11,062 bases of DNA. Source: Antrodiella citrinella (taxonomy: Eukaryota; Basidiomycota; Agaricomycetes; Polyporales; Steccherinaceae). The stretch is from positions 1,782-12,843 of the forward strand of contig SGPM01000538.1 in the NCBI GenBank assembly GCA_004802725.1, written 5' to 3'. The notes under the pieces were generated by a model that ran no database searches, had not been told where the DNA came from, and worked only from the letters and a program-made list of their open reading frames with translations. Position 1 is the stretch's first letter. Each line of letters opens with the position of its first letter. Both the position numbers and the translations under genes were made by a program. Positions 1 through 8,952 of this stretch are shown one piece after another.

Positions 1-540
1 GGGGNNNGTGTAAGGACTTCATACCTTTCAGGTAGTTTATGTAAGCAACCGACTTGCTATCAGCAAGTCGACGCGCGCTCGTACTCCTTAGCTTTTACCT
101 TCACCTTGTAACTATCACCTATCGTCGAATATACGCGATTCTCGTGATAGTCTGAAGGCTGAAGCTCTAGAACCCATCTTACAACAGCCACTTGACAGCC
201 ACCGACACTCAACTCAGAAGCTACAGGATGTATGTATGTTCTACTCAATTGCTCGTTTTATAACTCCGCATCTCACCTTTGACAGCGTGCAAACCAACTC
301 TACCGTACTTTGTACACGAACTTGTTTGCATGTGATCCGCGAGGGATCTGCAACATACTTGTCATATGACATTTGACGACTCCCAAAAGCCGTTGTGAAA
401 CCTACAAGGTCGTCTTCGCTATCTAACGATGCCGGATTGACAGCTCTGGATCTTCTGAATCTTCCGATACCACACTCACGCTGTTAACCATAATACAGCC
501 AATACACCGGCCTACACACCACCTCTCGCAACCGACGACG
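1..540. other. No gene recognised; assembly gap near the left end
   Basis: Three Ns at 5-7 mark uncertain or missing bases. The 62-codon minus-strand frame at 60-248 opens with TTG and shows no recognisable motif. Apart from the hairpin at 50-70 I see nothing specific. Confidence 0.6.
50..70. repeat. Perfect 9-bp inverted repeat with 3-nt loop
   Basis: CGACTTGCT, loop ATC, then AGCAAGTCG. It is 43 bases from the Ns at the contig edge and not in a recognised gene. It could be a chance hairpin. Confidence 0.6.
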
Positions 541-1135
541 ATGGGTCCCAGGGTGTACAGGTGCCCACATCCTCGGTGTCCCGCTCCTCCGCGTCCTACG
601 ACCTTGCACGCCTTCTTGAACTGCGCTGAACGAGGGCAGAATGGTTCAAGCTTTCAAGAACAGGTACACTTTAGCGTACTGTATGTTTTGCGTTCCTGAC
701 TTCGCTCTAGAAACCTGGTCTTCAAACACACCCAACGTCATGTGCACGCGACCGCGGTGTGTTTTTCGGCTCCGTGCTACTGTGTGCACGCAACACCCTT
801 TTCAAGATCAACCTGCAGGCTCTTCTCAGGTCCCCAGAGGTCACAAGAACACACAGTGATGTTCCGTGTTCGCCCCCCGAGCCGAATTCCATGCATAAAC
901 ACAGGGCTTCACGGATTTTGGATATCGCAGCGGAACGGTAAGGCACTCCGCCAGTTGATCATCGGTCGGTCTGCGCGACCTTTGCAGGTCGTACGCCGCG
1001 GGGGTTCAATACACATGGGAAATCGTCACATGCCACGCGGCGATTCATACGAGGGGGGATGGGCTCGCGGGCACTCGAGAGTTCGTACAGAGTTGTATAC
1101 TTGAGTTTCTGCAAAGCAGCTTGTATGCATTCTAG
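541..1135 (+). CDS. Possible three-exon hypothetical protein
   Basis: Exons 541-663, 711-937 and 988-1135 join in one open frame of 165 codons, from an ATG to a TAG. Intron 1 (47 bp) has donor CAG/GTACAC and acceptor CGCTCTAG with a CTGAC branch-like site upstream. Intron 2 (50 bp) has donor CG/GTAAGG and acceptor CTTTGCAG. Both lengths and signals match the introns of the secure genes here. The product is Cys- and Pro-rich at the start (YRCPHPRCPAPPRP) and ends with a more ordinary stretch containing EFVQSCILEFLQSS. I recognise no family, and long open frames occur by chance in this sequence, so this is a candidate only. If real, it converges with PRE7, with a 291-bp gap. Confidence 0.28.
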
Positions 1136-1426
1136 AATACTGAGCATACTTAGGGGAAGATGCAATGTGCATAACATGTTTACATTACCCGCAAGCCGTG
1201 CGTCTCTGGTGACGTCGGACAATCCGTGCGGGGCAGACTTTCACTACGCGTACAAGAGAGGAGCGGTACTACACACACAGCGCAGAAGTGCACTGCATGT
1301 ACCACCAATCGGAAGAAGCGGAGGATGGGGACAAGCAAAGCGACATAATAACCGCGTCGCCATTTTGTCAAAGGGGACGAAGAAGGTCCATCGGAGACGT
1401 CCGTAGCATGCAGATACAACAACTTC

Positions 1427-2527
1427 TCAATCTTTCTTCAATTCCCGACGTATAACAAAGACACGGTCGCCGTCGCTCGTCGTACTGACTTCTTGTGCAC
1501 CACGGAGACCTTCCACCCCCTGTGCTGTCCGGCCCTTGGCGAGCACGACGTACATCTCCAGACCGTCACCGACCTAGATAACGAATGGCGTCAGACCCTT
1601 CCACTCTATTGATTGACTCCGAGGAAAGAGAACGGATTACACACCTCAATGTGGCGCTCAGTCGCACTCGTGAACGAGTCGATGACGATGGCGAGGACGT
1701 CTGATAGTGGCAAATGAAGAGGATGTGACTGCCCAGACGCTGCCATCTGGTTCTTAAAGTAGATCTAGAGATAACAAAGGACGGGTAAGAATCGGTTAAG
1801 GGTCGGATACTGGAAAAGGTGAATGTGGAATTGAGATGGGATGACGATCGTCGGACATACCTGATTGTCCAGGAAAGGTTGTACGAGAGCTTGTGCGGCA
1901 CCAGCTGCTCGACATGCTTCACGCTCATATGACCCTACGGGATCAAACGAGTACACGGCACCGCTGCCTGTGCTGTAGAGTGAGCATGATTCCGGACCGA
2001 AAAGAGCAAGAACCACTGACCGTCCTCCTCAATGCCACCGAGAATATTGTAGACGTAGTAAGGGAAGAAACGCTGCGCGTACAGCATTGTTTGGATCAAA
2101 CGGGCGACCGCTCGTAGAGGCATGTCCTTTGCGTGCGCGTGGCGGTACCACTGCAGATCATTGAGAACACGCGACATGGACGACATATCCACAATACACA
2201 TACCTCCAGTCTTTGCTTTACTTTCTTAACAAACATGTTGCCGTCTGCAGCAAAGCCATTGACTGCTAATACGGCACGATCGGTTCTGAGGAGGGACGCG
2301 TCAGTAGGCGTCAAAATACCATCCATCGCGCAAAGGCACGAAAGTACTCACAAACGGAAAACCTTTGGTGCGTAACGGGTCTGGATGCTGTATCCTTCAC
2401 TCTGTCTCGTGTCTCCTGCAATCACAGTGAAGTCTGCGCCAGCAATGGCGAGAATGGTACCGCCATTCTCGGTGTATGGGTTGAACTGCCGTTCTTGCGG
2501 ATGTTGGGCAAACGAACCGTCGGGCAT
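1427..2527 (-). CDS. PRE7: 20S proteasome subunit beta-6 (PRE7/PSMB1 type), six exons
   Basis: Non-catalytic beta-6 subunit of the 20S proteasome core, part of the two inner seven-membered beta rings in cytosol and nucleus. Exons on the minus strand: 2527-2352, 2285-2204, 2150-2021, 1967-1861, 1764-1645 and 1573-1427. The five introns are 66, 53, 53, 96 and 71 bp, all GT-AG, and every junction keeps the frame, giving 253 aa against about 241 in yeast. Family landmarks: [17 protein letters not shown] at residues 14-30, NGFAADG shortly after, [13 protein letters not shown] before residue 127, [19 protein letters not shown] at 136-154, PFLDNQ at 160-165, [12 protein letters not shown] at 194-205, then VGDGLEMYV. 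As expected for beta-6, the N-terminal GGT is not followed by the catalytic arrangement of beta-1, -2 and -5. The start at 2527 is the first ATG in frame; the open frame runs upstream through a TTG to 2554. Exon 6 carries a short family-variable insert before the basic C-terminus RRELKKD. Confidence 0.96.
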
Positions 2528-2660
2528 GTCGGATGGATGGGGCGGGGACTGCAATGGATTGTTCTGTTCAAAGACGGCGGTGACGATGACAACAACGACG
2601 AAGACGAGAAAGACAACGACAAGGAAGATGAGCGTAGGTAACCGTGGATGTGCGGGAGAC

Positions 2661-2674
2661 TATATATAATATAA
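2661..2674 (-). promoter_or_regulatory. TATA-like element upstream of PRE7
   Basis: An A/T-only run of 14 bases lies about 135 bp upstream of the PRE7 start codon, in otherwise mixed sequence. Between it and the ATG (roughly 2575-2632) the minus strand is strongly C/T-rich, as in many fungal leaders and transcription start regions. The element is nearly symmetrical and could also serve plus-strand transcription. I see no yeast-type PACE element (GGTGGCAAA), the Rpn4 site typical of yeast proteasome genes. Confidence 0.45.
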
Positions 2675-3958
2675 CGCGATGAGGCCGCGTCAGGCGTGGT
2701 AGACGCCCATAAAGTTCGCGCGCGGGGAGGATCGGAGTTTGAAACGAAGTTAGTCCGAGGATGTTGCCTGTGACAATGCAGGGTCTCTTTCGCTCTGTCT
2801 TTTCTTGTTCGATATCCTCGCCAGAAATCTTTTCTGATTGTCCCGCATCTCCAGGCTTGCAGCTCCCGACAATATTCCGCCCGGAGTTCGCTTCTCATCT
2901 CCTCTTTCGTCCACTTTCTGGCAGTTTATGGCCGTCCGAAGTCGAGTACGGTCCTCCGACGGAATTCGATACCGCCATTCTATTCTCATAAACTTTCTCT
3001 TTGCAGATCGCGACGTTGGCGGATGACCAGCGCAACATTTACTGTTGAATGCATAACGGTTTTGCCGTGGCATGACAATGGGAACGCGCCCCTTCGTTCG
3101 TCTCGTCACCCCTTCATATGCCAGATAGACCATGATGCAGGCCAGACCTCCCAATCACACATGTTTGCATGCTTCGTCCGTTCAATGTTGCTACCGGAGG
3201 CATCCAGGGGAATACACCTCTGATCGATCCCACATTGCCCCCAGTCGCCTGTCGTGCACCCGTCTCCCGGTGCTACCTCATTCCACTCGAACATCTGCTA
3301 TCTGCTGGCTATCTATCGTCGCTGACGAAGCTACATCAAATGCACCTACCTGTCTATCGTCTGCTCCAACTCGCCGGTCTCGCTGTTTGGCACGTTTGTC
3401 TCTCGTACAAACGGTGCTCTTGACCCCATGCTCAGCGCTCGTATGCTAGTGGCAGTTGACGCCACCTTCCCATCCGTGCCAGCTCCTCTCAGGCATTGTC
3501 TTCTCTATACACTTGATCATATCGGCAACTTCTTGTATACCTTGCCAGAATTTGCCAGGACCCCGATGTCGACCGTCTCACACGGCCGGAGAAATATGTC
3601 TTTTGTCAGGTTCACGGAGCGCCCATTTCAAACGACTAGTCGACGTCTCTTTATCTGCTGTTATCTGTTCTAGGGATCCTGAGATCCCCTGCCTCAGTAT
3701 ACCGTCTCAGAAGAACGAAAGGATGGTGACTAGACGCGTATTCGTGGCATACACACGCTGACAGATTGTCTGAGTAACTGGCATGAATACCAACTTTTGC
3801 GCCACAGAAAATATACTGCAGTCGTTTTCTCACACGTCACTGTCAGCCAGTTTTCTTCAAGATCAACTTCTTCGTAACTGATTACGGCGTCTTAGATTTC
3901 AGTATCCGGAGAAACCGGAAAACCTGCTCATTCGGATTATCGATGAGCAGCATGGTCC
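2675..3958. other. No gene recognised; scattered short open frames on both strands
   Basis: Open on the plus strand without a stop is 3326-3673, encoding stretches such as SPVSLFGTFVSRTNG. The opposite strand of the same bases is also readable, with a good donor (AG/GTAGGT, around 3345), so neither can be preferred. Acceptor-like tracts occur on the plus strand at about 2990-3006 (CTTTCTCTTTGCAG) and 3891-3902. A plus-strand frame near 3560-3650 encodes ICQDPDVDRLTRPEKYVF before a stop. No joined model of useful length was found and no family recognised. Confidence 0.5.
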
Positions 3959-4305
3959 ATGATTCACTTGAACCGATTCACGGTGCTGAGGTATGCCGCT
4001 CTCTCTTCTCGCCCAGTACCTGTCAAACTATGCTTGCCCAGAACCCAAAAAGACGCAGCAGTACCGCTACAACTGACATTGCCGGACGTTGTACCCGCCA
4101 CCATGGCAGACAAATTTTCAAGGATCCGTGACCGGGATGTCGGCCAGTTGCAGTAACGGTCCCCGTCTCCCCATTCCACATATGGCTTTCGAACTCTCAA
4201 GCTTTCAATTGCCGCAGGATAAGTGAATATGATTGTCCCTTGCTCTTCGACCTCGTGCGTTCGCCATCTCTGCGAGTCAATCTAGCAACGCACACTCCCG
4301 AATAG
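3959..4305 (+). CDS. Candidate exon chain, possibly a fragment of a larger or decayed gene
   Basis: Exons 3959-3990, 4042-4152 and 4218-4305 join in frame through two GT-AG introns of 51 bp (AG/GTATGC to TTGCCCAG) and 65 bp (CA/GTAACG to GCCGCAG), giving 76 codons and a TAG. The product begins MIHLNRFTVLRTQKDAAVPL, continues QLTLPDVVPATMADKFSRIR, and ends SLRVNLATHTPE. The opening resembles the HLxRF box of ubiquitin-specific proteases followed by a P-L-x-L segment, but the Cys and His boxes were not found. A second in-frame ATG inside exon 2 (4103) sits in the strong context GCCACCATGG. I cannot name the gene. It could be a chance chain, a relic, or the middle of a gene whose other exons I failed to find. 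Confidence 0.22.
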
Positions 4306-5620
4306 GCATTGTCCTCCGTGCTAGTTTTGGATCGAATATAGTCGCCTCCCTGTCTATTCTAGTGCTTCAGGGTCCTTGGATATCGAGTTTCCCGCTGTTT
4401 CCCGTCGTTTGGTATGGAGTGGAATACGCCGAAGAGTTTCTCCGAAGGCCATGCTGGGATAGTGCAGGGATCGTGCACGCCCATGCCCAGTTCATTGGTG
4501 CGCTTTCATCAACCCATATCCTCCAGATTCCACACTCACTGGCTTCAGAAGGACATGGACTCAACAGTACCGACAAAGGCCGTTCCAGACAACGGTCTCG
4601 AGCCTCACATCCTCAATCGTTCTGGACGTCCCCTCCCTATGACATCACGCTACCTTACATGGACTGCGCGCATCGGTTACATACCAGTTCTGAGGACTTA
4701 CAACATTGCTCGGTAACTTGTTATCACGCAATGTCACTGTCAGTACGTACCCAATGATCTTTGTAATCGTTTCGTCGGCGAAATCGTCCACGCTGACACA
4801 CGGCTCTTCTCTCCCAGAGATGCTAGTCGATCTTCCTCTTCATCTCTGGTGTTAGACGCCCCCACGCTGGTCGGAAGTTAGTGCGATACTTTTAGGCCTT
4901 GTAAAACGGTTCTGCCGCTAGAAGAATCTGTGGTCGCAGCGCCCGTTTAATGCTCGGTTGTCTGTCAAGTGGGGAAAATTCCACTGCGCATCTTAGGGGA
5001 CCTATCAGGCTGTACGAAATTCCGGCGGACCACAGTTCGTCCATTCTTGTCGGTAACACTCATCTACTTCTATGGCGCTCAGTGCTAAGATTCTGCTGTC
5101 ATTTCCGTCCATTTTGACACACCAGCATACATACCTGCTTCTGGGAATCTGCCTCATGCTATCGGGTGGTCGGCCATAATCCCTCATCAAGCGTGTACAG
5201 GTCGTGGCTTCATTTTGCAAGATTCTAAATCCTCCCTTGATGACCGTCGTTAACGTGGAGTGAGTGCGCGAATACTTTACTTGGTCATTCCAACCTCACG
5301 CAAATCGCAACTGTGTTTCGTCCAGGTCAGCTCTTGTGCAGTCGTTGTTTCCCGGTGAACCCCGCCCGAGACTCTAATGAGATCACAACGTTCGCTGGTT
5401 AAGCCTCCCTGCAAGAACTTGGTTCTGCAGTACCTTTCAGCCTTCCAGATACAATCGCGATACATACTCTATTTTTCGCTTGTGTCGCCGAGTGACCGTC
5501 GCGAGTCGCGTCACTGCAACATGTACCGACGACGTACACGGTACGGCCCCCACCTAAATCCACTGCTTCGCGTCTTCCTCACATCGGGGCTCCGGGGCAC
5601 CCGTCGCCACGCATCCTCTT
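4306..5620. other. No gene recognised
   Basis: The longest plus-strand frame (4233-4757, 174 codons) opens with TTG straight after a stop and has no motif I know. Shorter frames at 5005-5220 (-), 5277-5465 (-) and 5377-5652 (+) are likewise featureless. No repeats or RNA genes were seen. Confidence 0.5.
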
Positions 5621-5920
5621 ATGATCCTGCTTGCGAGATCAAGGACATCTGACTCTGAGGTCTCCGCTCATCATTATCGTGATCAACGTATCATCTCGGC
5701 GACAAGGCAAGAATCAGAGGCAAGAGGCAACGCCGCAATGTTTTTTCTGACATATCAGGTCGCTCGGACCGGCCGGTTTTTCCAAGAAATCGCCGCTAGC
5801 GTGTACCAATCCTGGATCCTGGTTGTCCACGCCGGGGACTTGGACGTTACACATCCGTTCGTGATCGGCGGTGCCGGTGGAGGCAGCAGCTCACGGACTG
5901 GCGTGGAGTGGAGTAGATGA
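5621..5920 (+). CDS. Possible small intronless hypothetical protein (99 aa)
   Basis: An uninterrupted frame runs from ATG 5621 to TGA. The second half (from about 5760) uses mostly G- or C-ending codons and encodes a plausible mixed stretch, FFQEIAASVYQSWILVVHAG, then a Gly/Ser-rich tail (GGAGGGSSSRTG). The sequence just before this half, TTTTTTCTGACATATCAG, looks like a branch site plus acceptor, so this may instead be a 3' exon of a spliced gene. No family recognised. The opposite strand is also open here, which lowers confidence. Confidence 0.25.
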   Translation: MILLARSRTSDSEVSAHHYRDQRIISATRQESEARGNAAMFFLTYQVARTGRFFQEIAASVYQSWILVVHAGDLDVTHPFVIGGAGGGSSSRTGVEWSR

Positions 5921-6570
5921 CTCCGCTGTGGTGTCTTGACTTTGCAAAACTTACCCAGTAAGTACCCCATATGTCTTGCCTTCAGCACCTGCATTGCATG
6001 TACTTATTGAATGGGTGTTGCTTTCGCATCGTATGCTTTATGGATCGTGGCACTAAACACTACACCCTGCACAGACGCCACATTCCTTTGCTTCGCTGTC
6101 CAGGGAGCACGCAGCTGTGTGAGCACTCTAGACTTTTGTCTTCGAGCTTCCGCACTCACTTTCGCTGCGCTGACAGCGATTTTCAAAACGATGGGCGCAT
6201 CTGGAGGTGTGTGTGTGTGTGATGCGGACTCCAGAATCTCATGATGTTAACCCGGCAAGTGGTGCGATACCTACTATCCGATACGGTGCGTCGTCGCTGG
6301 GTGACCTGATGTAATGCTTTGTGACTCGGGGGCCCCTCTGTGGTCTTGTGTAGATTGAGCGTGATAGCGTGATTCGGAGCGTGACAAGCGTAAGAAGCAG
6401 GCACCAGTACCGCTACGATCTGAACTCGGCGAGGAGCGAGGAGCGTAGCTTGGCGAGAGTTGGAGAAACTCCGCTATTAACCTATTACAGTGCTATTACA
6501 CACACACCTCAGAATGCGCCCATCATTTTGAAAATCACTGGAAGAGCGAATTGAGAGAGAAATCGAGGTC
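5921..6570. other. No gene recognised; short TG and AC dinucleotide runs
   Basis: A plus-strand ATG frame at 6011-6244 (77 aa) contains two hydrophobic stretches and could be a tiny membrane protein, but nothing else supports it. TG repeats occur near 6207-6221 and AC repeats near 6498-6507. A plus-strand frame at 6354-6554 encodes an Arg/Ser-rich stretch (RSVTSVRSRHQYRYD) without a recognised family. Confidence 0.45.
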
Positions 6571-6869
6571 ATGGTCTGGGCATCTCGACTCGTACGCACA
6601 TCACAATCTAATCTCCAGCCACAACCTCTTGGCGAGGCAAGCACAAATCGCAATCCATCCGGGGACTCAAACGAGGTTCGGAGGCTTCTTGATTTCGTCC
6701 GGTGAATTCACCGGTAATCTGCCGTACCTCGCTGATCATCATCGACGGTGGACGCCAACGCGGGAGAAGCTGAGACAGGAGGACCTCCTTTGGCAGAGGT
6801 ACATACCAGACAGCCTTCGAACGAAAGGATGCGATAGTACTATGCCCTGCGGATGGAATTTGGGAGTGA
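6571..6869 (+). CDS. Possible two-exon hypothetical protein
   Basis: Exons 6571-6701 and 6779-6869 join in frame across a 77-bp GT-AG intron (donor CG/GTGAAT, acceptor GAGACAG) to give 73 codons ending in adjacent TGA and TAA stops. The frame is also open upstream to 6532, encoding a charged run (EERIEREIEV), so the real start could be earlier or in another exon. The end reads TSFGRGTYQTAFERK, then IVLCPADGIWE. No family recognised. The donor lies inside a perfect 16-bp palindrome. Confidence 0.2.
6699..6714. repeat. Perfect 16-bp palindrome
   Basis: CCGGTGAATTCACCGG equals its own reverse complement. It spans the proposed 5' splice site of the weak gene candidate at 6571-6869. It could bind a dimeric regulator or be chance. 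Confidence 0.6.
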
Positions 6870-6872
6870 TAA

Positions 6873-7461
6873 ACGAAATATTTCAAAGGTCTCTAAGTGC
6901 TGTAGGTCTTTGTTCTGTCATGCTGTGAGCACGTGTTGACCAAGCTTCCGGCCCCCTTTCCAGCTCAGGCTGTCAACATTTGTTGTACCGTGTGTGTCCA
7001 GGCCACGAGCGGATCGAAACGGTTTCGTCAACCAAACTCAAGTCTTCCATCTCGTATCGCAGCAAGGTAAACAGCCCAGTGTTCGCTGCTCCTTGCGTTC
7101 GCTAATGTCAAGTCCCTGATGACGGCGACGCCGTCCAGTATCACGTTCATATGCAGCTTAAGTATTCGCTCATAACGAAGTAGACTACCGAGAACGGACA
7201 GTAAACGTGCCGTTTGGCTTTGGTCTCCGACTTGAAACGCTGCGATAGCTTCGAGAACCGAACTGACAGACTAGTCTGAAAGTTCCTGCCACGACAATCA
7301 TGGATACCATTACAATTCTGATATCGTTCAAGAATCACTATTGAAGACGACCTTGAATGGAAACGGCTGAATGGATGGTACGAAGGCGAATATTGGATGA
7401 ACTAAAGGTACAGCAAGATTTCAAAAACATACGCGCGGAACAGTGGCACTGACAAAAACAT
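6873..7461. other. Intergenic, downstream of the DXO-like gene
   Basis: Contains the presumed 3' untranslated region of the minus-strand gene that ends at 7462. I see no clear polyadenylation hexamer and no supported gene. Confidence 0.55.
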
Positions 7462-8855
7462 CTACAAAGCATTGAAACGTTCCATCACGTCGTCGGGAAG
7501 ACAGCTAGCCTCGCTGTCTCTCTTGTAGACCTTTAAGATACCTCCTTGGTAGACCAGACTCAACCTACCTCGCTCCCCATACTCCACGACGAGATCCTGG
7601 ATGACTTTGAGCATCGTCTTCAGTCGTTTGAACGCCCTCTGGCATTTCCCCTCCACGCTCTGCAGATCAGGCGAGTCGAGACGTCTGGTCTCAACACGAT
7701 GGAACGTGCCCCTAGCATGGATTCCTAGGATGTGGTGCGCCGTCTGCGATAGGAAAAGCTGGGGGAAGTTTTCAGTCCAGTCGATGTTGTCGACGTTCCG
7801 CTCAGAACGCGTGGTCAACTCTATGATTGCGCTCTGTGCGACTTCGTATCCGGCGCGGATGATGGTGACGTCAGAAGGAGAGGATCCAGTCGTGGTGGGG
7901 GCGACTGTCGGTGAAGCAGATGTGGATGACACATTCAAACCTGACAGTAGGTCGGATAAGTCATCCACATTGCTGCTGGGAGGCGCAGGTTTGGGGGCCT
8001 TGGAGGTTGCCTCGACCTTTGACTGAGGAGGTCGAGGCATGCACGCATCCACCTCAAAACGCACTACCAAGTTCAGATCGTCCATATGCTTGAACAGGGT
8101 ATCAGAATTCATCTAGTATCCACCAAAAGAAATTGCGACACTGACATATTTGACGATTCTGTGATGCCCAATACTAGCCTCACATCCCCTCACCTTTCTC
8201 GTCGTCGCTGCCTCGAACCCAAATCCAAAAGTCTTCCCCGACATGTTCTCCTGGAACCGCTTCTCCCAACGATTGAACAACACCGTCTTCTTCCCCGCAA
8301 GCTGCATGTCAATGCGGAAGTCCTTGGCGGTACCATCGAAGTCGTTCAGACACCTCAGCAACTTCCGGAGGTTGTTTCTGTCTGTGACGAAATCCAGGGT
8401 TCCCCAGTCTATGTCTGCGTCTGAATTCTCGGTTGTCATGATATCTGCAGCTCGGAATAAAGGCAGTAGAGGCATGGTCGGGATGCGATACCCCGCTTGA
8501 TCTACGAAAGAGATCCCGGTGTCGGGTTGGACGCGGAACGGCGTAATGGGGGATTGCCATTCCGAAGGAGAACCTCGAGAAGAGGGTCAGTACATCGATA
8601 CTCAATAGCTGCTTATCACGTCTACTCACCTGGTACAATGATCGTAGGTTTCGGTGCTTCAACCCAGTTGTAGGACGCTACGTAAACGAGGTCCTTCACT
8701 TCTATCGGAGCGGCCGACGAGGGACTAGGGCTTGGCTTGTTCAAAGTCTTCAGCGGCGTGGGCAGTAGGCCACCGTTGATGTCACGATCGAGAACCACCG
8801 GATTGGCCCGCTTCCTATCCAGAGCGTGGCGCTGCTGGTTTGCGTAGAATGACAT
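7462..8855 (-). CDS. Fungal protein of the 'geranylgeranyl pyrophosphate synthetase'-labelled family; probable divergent DXO/RAI1-like protein
   Basis: Three exons, 8855-8630, 8573-8146 and 8088-7462, give 426 aa. The introns are 56 bp (8574-8629) and 57 bp (8089-8145). The second has a CTGAT branch-like site 15 nt before its acceptor. Seen: a low-complexity N-terminus (residues 1-50), SYNW at 61-64, IIVPG at 72-76, FVTDRNNLRKLL at 137-148, GKKTVLFNRWEKR at 169-181, FGFGFE at 191-196, GHHRIVKY at 211-218, VVRFEVDA at 226-233, a Ser/Thr/Pro-rich insert at about 237-290, IIELTTRSERN at 306-316 and FPQLFLSQT at 326-334. From memory, proteins of this pattern are common in fungi and often carry a prenyl-transferase label, but no DDxxD prenyl-synthase motif is visible here. 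The motif order fits DXO/RAI1 enzymes, which hydrolyse incomplete or NAD-type RNA 5' caps: E-V-D at 230-232 as motif III, E-L-T at 308-310 in place of E-x-K, and Q333 near the position of their active-site Gln. Gene structure is secure; function is inferred. The start is the first ATG after the TATA box. Confidence 0.85.
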
Positions 8856-8944
8856 TGGTGTCGTCGAGTCTGTGTCTTGGTGGCCCTGTCGGTATCGACA
8901 GCTGCTGGGGTATTGTGTGTGGGTCAAATCACCTCTCTCTTCAG

Positions 8945-8952
8945 CTTATATA
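8945..8952 (-). promoter_or_regulatory. TATA box of the DXO-like gene
   Basis: On the minus strand the sequence reads TATATAAG, about 90 bp upstream of the start codon at 8855. The leader between them has no ATG. This supports 8855 as the start rather than the TTG at 8927, which extends the same frame. Confidence 0.55.

Noticed and set aside
1005..1025. GGTTCAATAC resembling a tRNA T-loop
   Set aside because: No pairing stem on either side and no D- or anticodon arm upstream.
2422..2898. 158-codon minus-strand open frame
   Set aside because: It runs out of frame through PRE7 exon 1 and its CT-rich promoter; the Ser-rich product reflects the CT tract.
2750..3154. 134-codon minus-strand frame rich in Arg and Lys
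   Set aside because: No ATG at its start, no recognisable family, and the opposite strand reads equally well.
3132..3449. Cys pattern C-x7-CC resembling the start of a class I hydrophobin
   Set aside because: The remaining cysteine spacing, including a second CC pair, is absent and there is no signal peptide.
3874..3902. Apparent 29-bp intron linking two plus-strand exons
   Set aside because: Too short to be a credible spliceosomal intron, and the bases also read through without a stop.
4059..4070. 12-mer CAGTACCGCTAC repeated at 6405-6416
   Set aside because: Several shared 12-mers are expected by chance in 11 kb, and the flanks do not match.
4233..4757. 174-codon plus-strand frame, the second longest in the window
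   Set aside because: Begins with TTG directly after a stop and shows no domain or motif; chance frames of about 160 codons occur elsewhere in the window.
8853..8927. N-terminal extension of the DXO-like protein from 8927
   Set aside because: The codon there is TTG; the first ATG is at 8855, well placed relative to the TATA box.
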